Positions 25,270-33,729 of a DNA stretch of 64,000 nucleotides are shown here, piece after piece. The number at the start of each line of letters is the position of its first letter. Positions within the stretch are counted from its first letter, which is position 1. The notes under the pieces were generated by a model. The model ran no database searches. It saw nothing but the letters and a program-made list of their open reading frames with translations, and was not told the origin of the DNA. The stretch covers positions 186,001 to 250,000 of the forward strand of contig NZ_JAKRFD010000007.1 of assembly GCF_022348185.1 (NCBI RefSeq), read 5' to 3'. The stretch is from Epibacterium sp. Ofav1-8. GTDB lineage: Bacteria; Pseudomonadota; Alphaproteobacteria; Rhodobacterales; Rhodobacteraceae. A program made the position numbers and the translations under genes.

Positions 25270-25298
25270 AAAACGCCCGGCCGAGTGTCGGGCGTTTT
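25270..25298 (+). terminator. Rho-independent terminator after the NCS1 permease
   Basis: AAAACGCCCG and CGGGCGTTTT form a 10-bp stem with a 9-base loop and an extra T after it. It lies 26 bases after the permease stop. Confidence 0.85.
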
Positions 25299-25394
25299 TG
25301 CATTGGAACGGCCCTGGGCAGGCCGGGGGTTGCAATCGGTTTGCCGCTGCGGTTTGAGCAGTCCCGGACCCGCAGTCAACACGAGGCGCAGCCG

Positions 25395-25790
25395 ATGACC
25401 AAACTTGCCCACAGCATGATCCGCGTTCTGAACGAGGAGGCCTCCGTGGCTTTCTACAAGGCCGCCTTTGCGATGGAGATCGCGGACCGGCTCGATTTCG
25501 ACGACTTCACGCTGATTTACATGACCGCCCCCGAAGGTGCCTTCGAGCTGGAGCTGACCGTCAACAAATCCCGCACGGAGCCTTACGATCTGGGCGATGG
25601 CTATGGCCATATCGCGTTTGTGGTTGCGGATCTGGAAGCGGCCCGCGCCCGGGTCGAGGCCGCCGGTGGGGCGCCGCGCGACATCGTCGATTTCCGCCCC
25701 GGCGGCGAACGGGTGGCGCGGTTCTTCTTTGTCGCCGACCCGGATGGCTATCAGATCGAAGTGATCGAGCAGGGTGGCCGCTTCCGCTAG
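25395..25790 (+). CDS. VOC/glyoxalase I-type protein
   Basis: The 131-residue product has the two beta-alpha-beta-beta-beta units of the vicinal oxygen chelate fold: MIRVLNEEASVAFYKAAFAME and GYGHIAFVVADLEAARARVEAAGG, ending FFFVADPDGYQIEVIEQ. Metal ligand candidates are His6 (of LAHSM), Glu56-58 in FELELT, His73 (of GHIAFV) and Glu in YQIEVIE, which is the glyoxalase I set, so lactoylglutathione lyase is possible. It is short for GloA but complete. Its stop overlaps the stop of the convergent regulator gene. Confidence 0.85.
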   Translation: MTKLAHSMIRVLNEEASVAFYKAAFAMEIADRLDFDDFTLIYMTAPEGAFELELTVNKSRTEPYDLGDGYGHIAFVVADLEAARARVEAAGGAPRDIVDFRPGGERVARFFFVADPDGYQIEVIEQGGRFR

Positions 25791-26824
25791 ACGCTGGTGA
25801 CGCGCCCGGAGCGGAGCTCGAACGGCGTCTGACCAAAGCGCAGGCGGAACTTCTTGGAGAAATGGCTGGGCGAGGCAAATCCGGTGGCCATGGCCACCTC
25901 GGTGATCGGCATCTCGCTCTGCAACAGCAGATTGCGCGCCCGGTCCAGCCGCAGATCGTCGTAGAACCGCTTGGGCGGCAGACCCACGTAGCGCAGGAAC
26001 AGCCGTTCCACCTGCCGTTGCGAGATGCCGACCAGTTCGGAAAAACTCTGCATCGGCAGCGGGTATTCGACATTGTCGTCCATCGCCCGGATGATCCGGC
26101 GCAGGCGCGGATGGGTCACATGGGCGAAATGGGGCGAGATGTCGGAAGTCAGCGCCTGTAGCCGGTGCTGCTGGGTATAGCTCAGCTCATCCGCCACCTG
26201 ATCGGCCAGCTCGCCCCCGAGCAGGCTGCGGATGAAACACAGCGCCAGGTCGATCGCCGCGGTGCCGGCCGCGCAGGAAAAACTGTCGTGCTCAAAGACA
26301 AAGGCAGACCGCGCCAGCACCACCTGCGGGTAGCCTTCGGCAAAGCTGCTCTGATGGCGCCAATGGGTGGTGGCGGTCTTGCCGGTCAACAGGCCGGCCA
26401 TGGCCAGCACCTCGGCGCCGCGCTCCAGCCCGCCGCAGCGCACCCCGTGGCGCATGGCGCTGCGCAGGCCGCGGGTGACCGCATCCAGGGTGGCACGCGG
26501 GATGTCGGGCGTGCCGCAGAGCAACAGCAGATCGCCGCGCCGCAAATCCCGGAGGCTGCCGGAAACAGGCAGGGCGAGGCCGCAGGACGAGGTCACCGGC
26601 GCCCCGTCCAGCGTGACGCAGAGGCTTGTCAGGGGCTGCGCGCGGCAGAGCCGGTTGGCCAGCGCCAGCGTGTCCAGAAAACCACTGACCGACAGCAGCG
26701 AATGCCCCGGCAGCAGCATCAGAACAAAGCGCTGCACAGGCGCGCTCACCGGGCCTGTCGGGGCGGGCGCCGCGGGGGTGGCGGTCTCTTCCTCAGACAT
26801 GTGCTGCGGTCTGTCCTGCAACAT
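25787..26824 (-). CDS. GlxA-family (DJ-1/PfpI plus AraC) transcriptional regulator
   Basis: This 345-residue regulator has an N-terminal DJ-1/PfpI-like domain (about residues 28-200, starting VQRFVLMLLPGHSLLSVSGF) and a C-terminal AraC double helix-turn-helix (about residues 235-335: SFSELVGISQRQVERLF and MPITEVAMATGFASPSHFSKKF). Members of this family regulate carnitine, glycine-betaine and dimethylglycine use (CdhR, GbdR). GGAGAG lies 7 bases before the first ATG. It sits 46 bases downstream of the MttB-type methyltransferase gene and on the same strand, so it may be in the same transcript and control it. Confidence 0.9.
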   Translation of the reverse strand: MLQDRPQHMSEEETATPAAPAPTGPVSAPVQRFVLMLLPGHSLLSVSGFLDTLALANRLCRAQPLTSLCVTLDGAPVTSSCGLALPVSGSLRDLRRGDLLLLCGTPDIPRATLDAVTRGLRSAMRHGVRCGGLERGAEVLAMAGLLTGKTATTHWRHQSSFAEGYPQVVLARSAFVFEHDSFSCAAGTAAIDLALCFIRSLLGGELADQVADELSYTQQHRLQALTSDISPHFAHVTHPRLRRIIRAMDDNVEYPLPMQSFSELVGISQRQVERLFLRYVGLPPKRFYDDLRLDRARNLLLQSEMPITEVAMATGFASPSHFSKKFRLRFGQTPFELRSGRVTSV

Positions 26825-26870
26825 CGGTCACTCTCCGGTCAGCGGGTTCCGGTCTGGGGCTTGTGGAGGT

Positions 26871-28409
26871 TCAGGGCTCCCCCGCGCCGATTTCTTCGCG
26901 GCGGCGGATCACATAGGCATCAAGCGCCTCGGCCACGCCCGGGTCGAGCGCCGGTTCCTCGTATTCGCGCAGCGCCTGCTGCCACAGCGCGGTGGCGCGG
27001 GTCAGCGCATCCTTGGCACCGGCGGCCTCCCAATTCTCGTAGTTGGTCCAGTCCGACAACAACGGGCGATAGAACGCGGTCTCGTAACGCTCCATCGTAT
27101 GCGCGGCGCCAAAGAAATGGCCGCCGGTGGGCACCGATTTGATCGCCTCCAGCCCCAGCTCATCCTCGCTGAAGCTGATCGGCTTCATGAATTCCTTCAT
27201 GTTCTGGATGATCTCCACATCGAGGATGAATTTCTCCATCGACGCGGTCAGCCCCCCTTCGAGCCAGCCCGCCGCGTGGTAGATCAGGTTGGCCCCGCCC
27301 ATGGTGGCCCCCCAGGTCGACATCATCGTTTCATAGGCGGCCTGGAGATCGACGCAGTTGGAGGCATTGGCGTTCGAGGTGCGGTAGGGCACCCGGTAGC
27401 GCCGCGCCAGCTGACCGGCGATGATATTGGCCTTGGTGTTTTCCGGCGTGCCAAAGGCCGGCGCGCCGGAGCGCATGTCCACATTCGACGTAAACGCCCC
27501 ATAAAGCACCGGCGTGCCCGGGTTCACCAGTTGCGTCAGCACCACGCCGAACAGCGCCTCGGCATTCTGTTGCGCCATGGCGGCGGGCAGGGTCACCGGC
27601 GTCATCGCCCCCATCAGCGTAAAGGGCGTGATGCTGACCGGCTGGCCATGTTCGGCCATCGCCATCAGCCCGTCGGTCATCGCCTCGTCCAGCAGCCGCG
27701 GCGAGTTCACCGAGATCACCGTCACCACGCCGGGCACTTCGCGCATCTCCTCGACCGAGATGCCGCGGCTGATCGCCATCATGTTGATGCCGTCCAGCGC
27801 TCGTCCGCGCCCAATGGCGGTGCAGTGAAATGTCAAATCCGAGAGGGTGAGATTGGCCAGATAGGTGTCCAGGTGGCGGGTGTTGGCGGGCAGTTCCATC
27901 GGGGCCACCACCTGATTGCCGATGATGTTCACCGCGTTGAAGTGATGCGCCAGACGGATGAAATTGCAGTAATCCTCGTGGTTGCCCGCGCGTCTGCCGT
28001 TGATCATGTCGTGGGTGTTGGGCGGGCCTGCGACAAGGCCGAAGTTCATCGCGCGGCCACCCATGGTGATGCGCTTTTCGGGATTGCGCGCCACCATGTC
28101 AAAGCTTTGCGGCACGGTTTCCAGCGCCTGTGCGACGATGCTTTCGTCGATGCGGATGATCATCTCGTCCCGGTCCACGATGGCGCCCGCACGTTCGAAC
28201 AGATCCATCACCGTCTCGCTCATCACCCGGATGCCGGCCTCCGACAGCACCCGCATGGAGGTGCGGTGGATCTGTTCCAGCTGCTCTTCGGTGACCACTT
28301 CCAGCGGCTGGTAGGGCAGGTGGGTCTGGCTCCAGGGGAGCTGTTCGATCTTGTTCTCCGCGCGGGCGGCCATACCGCCGCGTCCGCCCCGTCGTCCTGA
28401 TCTGGCCAT
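26871..28409 (-). CDS. Trimethylamine methyltransferase family protein (MttB superfamily, non-pyrrolysine)
   Basis: The 512-residue product is a TIM-barrel methyltransferase of the MttB superfamily, which moves methyl groups from quaternary amines to a corrinoid or folate partner. Landmarks are LEVVTEEQLEQIHRTSMRVL and LSEAGIRVMSE near the N terminus and NFGLVAGPPNTHD and YCNFIRLAHHFNAVN later. The frame runs through with no internal amber codon, so it is the non-pyrrolysine branch, whose known members use glycine betaine, proline betaine or carnitine. The ATG at 28409 has AAGGA upstream; TTG at 28418 is too close to it. No corrinoid protein gene is nearby. Confidence 0.85.
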   Translation of the reverse strand: MARSGRRGGRGGMAARAENKIEQLPWSQTHLPYQPLEVVTEEQLEQIHRTSMRVLSEAGIRVMSETVMDLFERAGAIVDRDEMIIRIDESIVAQALETVPQSFDMVARNPEKRITMGGRAMNFGLVAGPPNTHDMINGRRAGNHEDYCNFIRLAHHFNAVNIIGNQVVAPMELPANTRHLDTYLANLTLSDLTFHCTAIGRGRALDGINMMAISRGISVEEMREVPGVVTVISVNSPRLLDEAMTDGLMAMAEHGQPVSITPFTLMGAMTPVTLPAAMAQQNAEALFGVVLTQLVNPGTPVLYGAFTSNVDMRSGAPAFGTPENTKANIIAGQLARRYRVPYRTSNANASNCVDLQAAYETMMSTWGATMGGANLIYHAAGWLEGGLTASMEKFILDVEIIQNMKEFMKPISFSEDELGLEAIKSVPTGGHFFGAAHTMERYETAFYRPLLSDWTNYENWEAAGAKDALTRATALWQQALREYEEPALDPGVAEALDAYVIRRREEIGAGEP

Positions 28410-28465
28410 CTGGTCCAAGGTCCTTCATCTGCTGTTTTGTGCAAGCCTAACGCGCGGCGCGGCGC

Positions 28466-28495
28466 TTGACACATGGACAATCCGGCCCCTAAGAC
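28466..28495 (+). promoter_or_regulatory. Candidate sigma-70-type promoter for the LysR gene
   Basis: TTGACA at 28466-28471 and TAAGAC at 28490-28495 are 18 bases apart and lie about 60 bases before the LysR start, in the gap to the divergent MttB-type gene. Confidence 0.4.
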
Positions 28496-28552
28496 CACAT
28501 GAAACCGGGGTCATGGGCCGCTGATGAGGTGGCTTGCATGCGGGAAAGGACG

Positions 28553-29467
28553 ATGATGCAGGATCTGCCGCCGCTGAACTATCTGCGCTCCTTCGAGGCC
28601 GCGGCCCGGATGCTCAGCTTTACCGAGGCGGCGCGGGAGCTGCACCTGACCCAGGCCGCCGTCAGCGGCCACATCCGCGCGCTGGAGCAGCATATCGGCG
28701 GGCCGCTGTTCGTGCGCCATCCGCGCTCCCTGACGCTGACCTCGCTGGGCAATGCCTATCTGTCGGGGGTGCAGCAGGCCTTGCAACAGGTGCAACAGGC
28801 GACCCATGCGATCCTGCGGCGGCGCGGGGCGGAGCGGGTGGTGATTTCCTGCCCGGTCAGCCTGGTGGATCACTGGCTGGCGGATCTGGTGGCCCGGTTC
28901 GGCGTGCAGCATCCCGGCGCGGCGGTGACCATCCATGGTCGCGTCTGGGTGGACGAACCGCCGGAGATTGCCGACATCATCCTCACCAACGTGCATGAGG
29001 AAACCCTGGACCGCGCCAGCCTGCCGCTGTGGCGCGACCAGCTGGTGGCGGTCTGCGCGCCCTCCTATCAGGCGCAGGCCGGGGGGCTGAGCGGTCCGCA
29101 GGATCTGCCACGCGCCCGGCTGATCCACAGTCTCGGCCGGACGGATGTCTGGCCGCAGGTGTTCCGCTCCTTCGGGCTGCCCGTCGCTGCCGCCGACCCG
29201 GGCGCGGAGGGGGCTTGTCAGGCCAACACCTTCGGGTCGGTGATCGCCCTGGCGGAGGCCGGACAGGGCGTCGCGGTGGTGCCCGGGGTGTTTGCCCGCG
29301 CCGGGCTGGCAGCGGGGCGGCTGATGGCGCCGCTGGGGCAGGTGGGCCCGTGCCCCTGGGTCTGCACCCTGTCCGACAGCAGCCTGCTGACCTCGGATGC
29401 GGCGCGGGCATTGCACCGGTTCATCCAGGCGGAGGCCACCTCAGCGCCACCGGTTCTGAACATATAG
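28553..29467 (+). CDS. LysR-family transcriptional regulator (GcvA-like)
   Basis: This 304-residue regulator has the LysR winged helix at residues about 5-65 (LRSFEAAARMLSFTEAAREL, LTQAAVSGHIRALE) and a substrate-binding domain from about residue 90. The helix-turn-helix and the phrase PLNYLRSFEAAAR are typical of the GcvA subgroup. AAAGGA lies just before the chosen ATG; starts at 28538 and 28556 are possible. It is divergent from the MttB-type gene and directly before the aminotransferase gene, so it may control either. Confidence 0.88.
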   Translation: MMQDLPPLNYLRSFEAAARMLSFTEAARELHLTQAAVSGHIRALEQHIGGPLFVRHPRSLTLTSLGNAYLSGVQQALQQVQQATHAILRRRGAERVVISCPVSLVDHWLADLVARFGVQHPGAAVTIHGRVWVDEPPEIADIILTNVHEETLDRASLPLWRDQLVAVCAPSYQAQAGGLSGPQDLPRARLIHSLGRTDVWPQVFRSFGLPVAAADPGAEGACQANTFGSVIALAEAGQGVAVVPGVFARAGLAAGRLMAPLGQVGPCPWVCTLSDSSLLTSDAARALHRFIQAEATSAPPVLNI

Positions 29468-29540
29468 GCCGCCGCCCCTTGCCAAGCCGGTCGGGCGCAT
29501 GGTCTGTCTGCCTGCAAAGAGACAACAGACGAGATCCCGC

Positions 29541-30488
29541 ATGACACTGGACCAGAGCCCCACCCATTCCACCCATGACGCCGAGGCCGATGACCGCAAC
29601 GATCACATCAAGATCTATGTGAACGGCGAGATCCTGCCCAAGGCGGAGGCCAAGGTCTCGGTCTATGATTCCGGCTTCATGCTGGGCGATGGCATGTGGG
29701 AGGGGATGCGGCTCTATGATGGCGAGTGGGCGTTTTTCGACGCGCATATGGACCGGCTGTTCAATTCGCTGAAATCCGTGTCGCTGGAGATCGGCATGGG
29801 GCCGGAGGACATCCGCGACATCCTTGACCGGACCGCAGCGGCCAACGGGATGACCGGCGATGCCCATTGCCGGTTGATGATCACCCGCGGCCCCAAGGCC
29901 AAACCGTTCCAGCATCCGGCCCTGTCGAAATGGGGACCAACCGTGGTCGCCATCGTGGAGCATTCGAAGCCGGCCGAGAGCCTCTCGACCCATGGCATCC
30001 GCCTTGCAACTGTGCCGCAGGTGCGCGGGCTGCCGATGAGCCAGGATGCCAAATACAACAGCCACTCCAAGCTGAACTGCGTGATCGCCTGCCTGCAAGC
30101 GGAACAGGCGGGCGCGGACGAGGGGCTGATGCTGGACCCGCATGGGTTTGTGAACACCACCAATGCCTGCAATTTCTTTATCGTGCGCCGCGGCGAGGTT
30201 TGGACCTCGACCGGGGATTACTGCATGAACGGGGTCACCCGGCAGAATGTGATCGACCTGTGCCGTGCCAACGACATCCCGGTGTTTGAGAAGAATTTCT
30301 CGCTCTATGAAGCCTATGGCGCCGATGAGGCCTTTCTGACCGGCACCTTCGGCGCGCAGACGCCGGTGGCCTCGATCGACGGCAAGGAGATCGGCACTGG
30401 TGCGCGCCCGGTGACCGCACGTATCCGGGCGCTGTACAAGGATCTGGTGGCCCGGACGGTGGCAGAGCAGAAAGAGGCGCGCCGCTGA
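29541..30488 (+). CDS. Aminotransferase class IV (D-amino-acid / branched-chain type)
   Basis: This 315-residue PLP enzyme is fold-type IV. It shows DHIKIYVNGEILPKAEAKVS and the conserved DSGFMLGDGMWEGMRLYDGEW, a catalytic Lys candidate in QDAKYNSHSKLN, the PLP-phosphate region GFVNTTNACNFFIV and the late EAFLTGTFGAQTPV. About 25 N-terminal residues are hydrophilic and unconserved. It follows the LysR gene by 73 bases on the same strand. It could be a branched-chain, D-alanine or aromatic-type aminotransferase; sequence alone does not decide. Confidence 0.87.
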   Translation: MTLDQSPTHSTHDAEADDRNDHIKIYVNGEILPKAEAKVSVYDSGFMLGDGMWEGMRLYDGEWAFFDAHMDRLFNSLKSVSLEIGMGPEDIRDILDRTAAANGMTGDAHCRLMITRGPKAKPFQHPALSKWGPTVVAIVEHSKPAESLSTHGIRLATVPQVRGLPMSQDAKYNSHSKLNCVIACLQAEQAGADEGLMLDPHGFVNTTNACNFFIVRRGEVWTSTGDYCMNGVTRQNVIDLCRANDIPVFEKNFSLYEAYGADEAFLTGTFGAQTPVASIDGKEIGTGARPVTARIRALYKDLVARTVAEQKEARR

Positions 30489-30500
30489 CGGCGGCTGGCC

Positions 30501-31328
30501 TTAGCTCCGGGGTGCGTGCGTGCCCGCCTGCGCCGCCGCGCCCTCGTCGGCGGGCGGTGCGGTATGGGTGGTGATGCCCCATTCACGGAGCGCGGTGGCG
30601 AGCTCCGGATCGGGGTCCTGATCGGTGACAAAATCGCTCACCCGGTCGAGGGGGCAGGTCACGAAGGGCGCGCGCGTATCGCATTTGGAGTGATCGGCGA
30701 CCACAATGACCCGATCCGCCCGGGCGGCGACGGCATGGGTGAGGTCCGCCTCCTGCGGATTGCTGGTGACAAAGCCGTGCCGCGGCGAGATACCGTCCGC
30801 CCCCACGATCACCGCGTCATAGGAAAACTGCTGCGCCTGCGTTTCCGCCATGCGGCCAAAGCTGCCACGTTCGCCGGACAGGACCTGACCGCCGGTCAGA
30901 TAGACCCGGTTGCCGTTGTGGCCGACAAGGGCGGCCATTGCGGGCAGCGAATTGGTCACCACGGTGAGATCCCTGTGCTGGCGCAGGTGTTCGGCCACAT
31001 AGGTGGTGGTGGACCCGACATTGACAAAGACCGTCATGCGGTCGCTGAGGAGCGCGGCGGCGGTGCGGGCAATGGCGGATTTTGCGGCGGTATTGGTGGC
31101 CAGCGGGGTGGAAAACACCGGCGCGCCATGCGCGGGCCGCAGGACGGTGCCGCCGTGCACCCGGTCGACCTTGCCCGCCCGGGCGAGGCTGCGCACCAGT
31201 CGGCGGACGGTCTCTTCGGAGACCCCCAGCGCATGGGCGATCTGCGCGTTGCGGGCGGAGCCGCCGAACCGGGCCAGGACCTCCAGAACCTCATGACCGC
31301 GGTGCGGGATCTTTTGGGAGTCCACCAT
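30501..31328 (-). CDS. DeoR-family transcriptional regulator
   Basis: This 275-residue protein has a DeoR N-terminal winged helix (residues about 10-65, LGVSEETVRRLVRSLARAGKVDRVHGG) and a C-terminal sugar-phosphate sensor domain (about 85-240) with the motifs NVGSTTTYVAEHL, VVTNSLPA, YLTGGQ and GADGIS. This is the GlpR/AgaR layout, and such regulators normally repress carbohydrate genes until a phosphorylated sugar binds. No sugar operon is adjacent in this window, so its targets are unknown. Its stop is 13 bases from the converging aminotransferase stop. Confidence 0.88.
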   Translation of the reverse strand: MVDSQKIPHRGHEVLEVLARFGGSARNAQIAHALGVSEETVRRLVRSLARAGKVDRVHGGTVLRPAHGAPVFSTPLATNTAAKSAIARTAAALLSDRMTVFVNVGSTTTYVAEHLRQHRDLTVVTNSLPAMAALVGHNGNRVYLTGGQVLSGERGSFGRMAETQAQQFSYDAVIVGADGISPRHGFVTSNPQEADLTHAVAARADRVIVVADHSKCDTRAPFVTCPLDRVSDFVTDQDPDPELATALREWGITTHTAPPADEGAAAQAGTHAPRS

Positions 31329-31618
31329 GGGGCAGCGCCTTTGAACACGTGGCAGTGCGCCGATGAAACCATATTCAGATGACGGCCATGTGTCGGCGGA
31401 AATCCCGGCGCTTCATCGAGGTGGCTGGGGCGCCTGCACGATCCCCCGAGGGGCGCTGTCCTCGGCCCCCGCCGAACGGTCCGGCCTCCGCACCGGGCGC
31501 GCGGGTCTGTGTGCCGGTCTGTGTGTCGGTCTGTGTGTCGGTCTCTGTGCCCGGCTATTGGCACAGCCGGAAAGGGCGCTCCGGCCCGGCTCGGGTGCCT
31601 GTGTGCGAGACACCAAGA
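31329..31618. other. Intergenic region without a supported gene
   Basis: This gap upstream of the DeoR gene holds its promoter region and the 12-bp tandem repeat listed separately. Small open frames exist on both strands but are built on the repeat and have no ribosome site or familiar protein pattern. Confidence 0.6.
31504..31551. repeat. Four tandem copies of a 12-bp unit
   Basis: The unit GGTCTGTGTGTC occurs four times in a row: the middle two copies are identical, the first ends GCC and the last reads GGTCTCTGTGCC. As the unit is 12 bases, copy number change would not shift a reading frame. It lies in non-coding DNA. Confidence 0.85.
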
Positions 31619-31656
31619 GGGCCGGGCGCCCGCGGTTGGTCGCGCGCGCCCGGCCC
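31619..31656 (-). terminator. GC-rich hairpin after the chemoreceptor gene
   Basis: GGGCCGGGCGC and GCGCCCGGCCC form an 11-bp stem with a 16-base loop, followed leftward by TCTTGGTG. It lies 30 bases after the chemoreceptor stop and is its probable terminator. Confidence 0.65.
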
Positions 31657-31686
31657 GTATTCGCCCAAGCTGGGGGCGGCCCGGGG

Positions 31687-33456
31687 TCAGGACGCCCGGC
31701 GCAGCGCAGTGGCGTCGTCGGCGTCCAGCTGGAACTTGCGCGCGTTCTGGGCCAGTGAACCGGCCTCGTCCCGCAGGCGTTGGGTCGCGGCCGAGGTTTC
31801 TTCGAACATCGCCGCGTTCTGCTGGGTCACCTGATCCAGCTGATCGGCGGCCGAGGTGATTTCCGACAGCCCGGTGGACTGTTCGCGGGCGGCCTCGGCA
31901 AGGGCCGAAACGGTTTCGTTGATGGCGGTGATGTGCTCGTTGATTTCATCGAGCGCGGTGCCCGAATCCCGGGCCAGCGTCACACCGGTTTCCACCTCGC
32001 GGCTGGCATTTGCGATCAGCTCCGCGATTTCGCGCGCCGCATCCGAGGATTTGCCCGCCAGGGCGCGCACTTCGCCGGCAACCACCGCAAAGCCACGGCC
32101 CGCTTCGCCTGCGCGCGCCGCCTCGACCCCGGCGTTCAGGGCCAGAAGGCTGGTCTGGAAGGCAATGTCGTCGATCAGCGATGTGATGGAGGAGATCTTC
32201 TGCGAGCTTTCCTCGATACCGCGCATGGCATCGATGGTCTGGCGCACCACCTGCGCGCCCCGGGCCGTGCGTTCGCTGGCCTGTTGCACCCGTTCGGAGG
32301 CCGAGCGGCTCTCTTCGGCGGAGTTCTTGACCGAGGCGGAGAGTTCGGTCAGCGCGGCAGAGGTTTCCTCCAGCGAGGCGGCCTGGGTTTCCGTGCGCAT
32401 GCCGAGTTCGCGGGAAGAGGAGTCCAGCGATTCGCTTTCCTGTTCGATATGCATCACCCCGGCAAAGATCTGGCGCATCAGGTCGGAAATCCGGGTCACG
32501 GTGGTGTTGAAATCCTCGGCCACCTGACGGAATTCCTCCGGCATGTCGTCATCGACGCGCACTGTCAGGTCACCTTCGGCAAAGCGCGCCAGTCGCTGAC
32601 CGAGAATGGCCACCACGCGCTGGCGGTCCTCATCCTTGATCTGGGCCTCGCGTTCCAGCGCCGCCTGCATCTGCAAACCGTCGCGGAAATTGGCCACCGC
32701 CTGCGCCATCTGGCCGATCTCGCTGCGGTCCTTGAGACCGGGCACATCGCTGTCGAGGTCCCCGTCCGACATCGTGGTCATGCGATCTTTCAGCGCGTTC
32801 AGCGGCGGCAGCGTGTGGCGCAGGATCAGCAGCGACACGCCGATCATCACCGCCAGCACGGCCGCGAGACCGCCCAAGGCCTCCATGCGCATCTGCGCAA
32901 TGTCGGCCTCGATGTCGTTCACATAGGCGCCGGTTCCGAGATACCAGTCCCAGGGTTCGTAGTACTGGGCGTAGGTCAGCTTGGGTTCGACCTGTTCGGT
33001 GGCGGGGTTTTCAAAGAAGATGGTGGATTCGGACCGTCCGTTCTCATCCAGCGCACCAAGAATGGTGTCAAAGATCCGGTTGCCGTGCACATCCGTCAGG
33101 TCACGCTGGCTCTCGCCGCCGACCCATTGCGGGCGGAAGGGGTGCACCTTGTACATGATGTCACTGTCAAAGGCGTAGATATAGCCGTTTTCCCCGAACC
33201 GAAGGTCATTGAGAATTTCGGCAACGGCAGCCTGCGCCTCCTGGAGGGTGAGCTCCCCGGCCTTGACGCGGGCGTCATAGGCCTCGATGTGGCTGCGACC
33301 GATGTCGGTGACATGACGCAATTCGCCCATGCGCAGGGAGTAGGCCTCCTTTGAGGCGCGATCGAGAATGAAGAAGGTCAGGCTGGCTGCTGTGATGAGC
33401 GCGAGAGCCACGAGGGCATAGATCCGGGTGGACAATCCGTAGAAAGCGGCGGGCAT
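31687..33456 (-). CDS. Methyl-accepting chemotaxis protein with single Cache domain
   Basis: The 589-residue product has a membrane segment at about residues 10-30, a periplasmic sCache domain (about 35-185, with FGENGYIYAFDSDIMYKVHP), a second segment (about 195-215), a HAMP region, a second HAMP-like linker and a C-terminal signalling domain whose hairpin tip reads IDDIAFQTSLLALNAGVEAARAGE split over the usual heptads. It senses a small ligand and drives the CheA kinase. The ATG at 33456 has AAGG upstream; TTG at 33474 is an alternative. No che genes are in the window, so this is a lone receptor. Confidence 0.9.
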   Translation of the reverse strand: MPAAFYGLSTRIYALVALALITAASLTFFILDRASKEAYSLRMGELRHVTDIGRSHIEAYDARVKAGELTLQEAQAAVAEILNDLRFGENGYIYAFDSDIMYKVHPFRPQWVGGESQRDLTDVHGNRIFDTILGALDENGRSESTIFFENPATEQVEPKLTYAQYYEPWDWYLGTGAYVNDIEADIAQMRMEALGGLAAVLAVMIGVSLLILRHTLPPLNALKDRMTTMSDGDLDSDVPGLKDRSEIGQMAQAVANFRDGLQMQAALEREAQIKDEDRQRVVAILGQRLARFAEGDLTVRVDDDMPEEFRQVAEDFNTTVTRISDLMRQIFAGVMHIEQESESLDSSSRELGMRTETQAASLEETSAALTELSASVKNSAEESRSASERVQQASERTARGAQVVRQTIDAMRGIEESSQKISSITSLIDDIAFQTSLLALNAGVEAARAGEAGRGFAVVAGEVRALAGKSSDAAREIAELIANASREVETGVTLARDSGTALDEINEHITAINETVSALAEAAREQSTGLSEITSAADQLDQVTQQNAAMFEETSAATQRLRDEAGSLAQNARKFQLDADDATALRRAS

Positions 33457-33677
33457 GATGGGAAAGCCTTGCAAGTTGTCGTTTACACCCTGTTTGCGGC
33501 AAAATGACTAATGCGGGCTTTACAGACCCGCAGACTTTGCCCGGCGGCGCAGCGATGCGGCCAGAGATGCGGGATCAATTTGGCTAAAATGATACGCGCC
33601 CGGTCAGAGGGCGCGCGCGGTGCGCATGGGGCAGGGCGGGCGAACGAGCCCCTGAAGAGGTGCGCAGCGACCAGAAA

Positions 33678-33705
33678 AAACGCCCGGGACAATGCCCGGG
33701 CGTTT
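33678..33705 (-). terminator. Rho-independent terminator after icd
   Basis: AAACGCCCGGG and CCCGGGCGTTT form an 11-bp stem with a 6-base loop; on the minus strand it is followed by a run of T. It lies 25 bases after the icd stop. Confidence 0.88.
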
Positions 33706-33729
33706 GTCATCACGTCGATGGTGGCTGGC

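Noticed and set aside
31504-31551. CRISPR-like direct repeats
   Set aside because: Units are contiguous, only 12 bases and have no spacers.
31363-31834. Plus-strand frames across the 12-bp repeat
   Set aside because: They are made of the repeat and of the chemoreceptor antisense and lack start signals.
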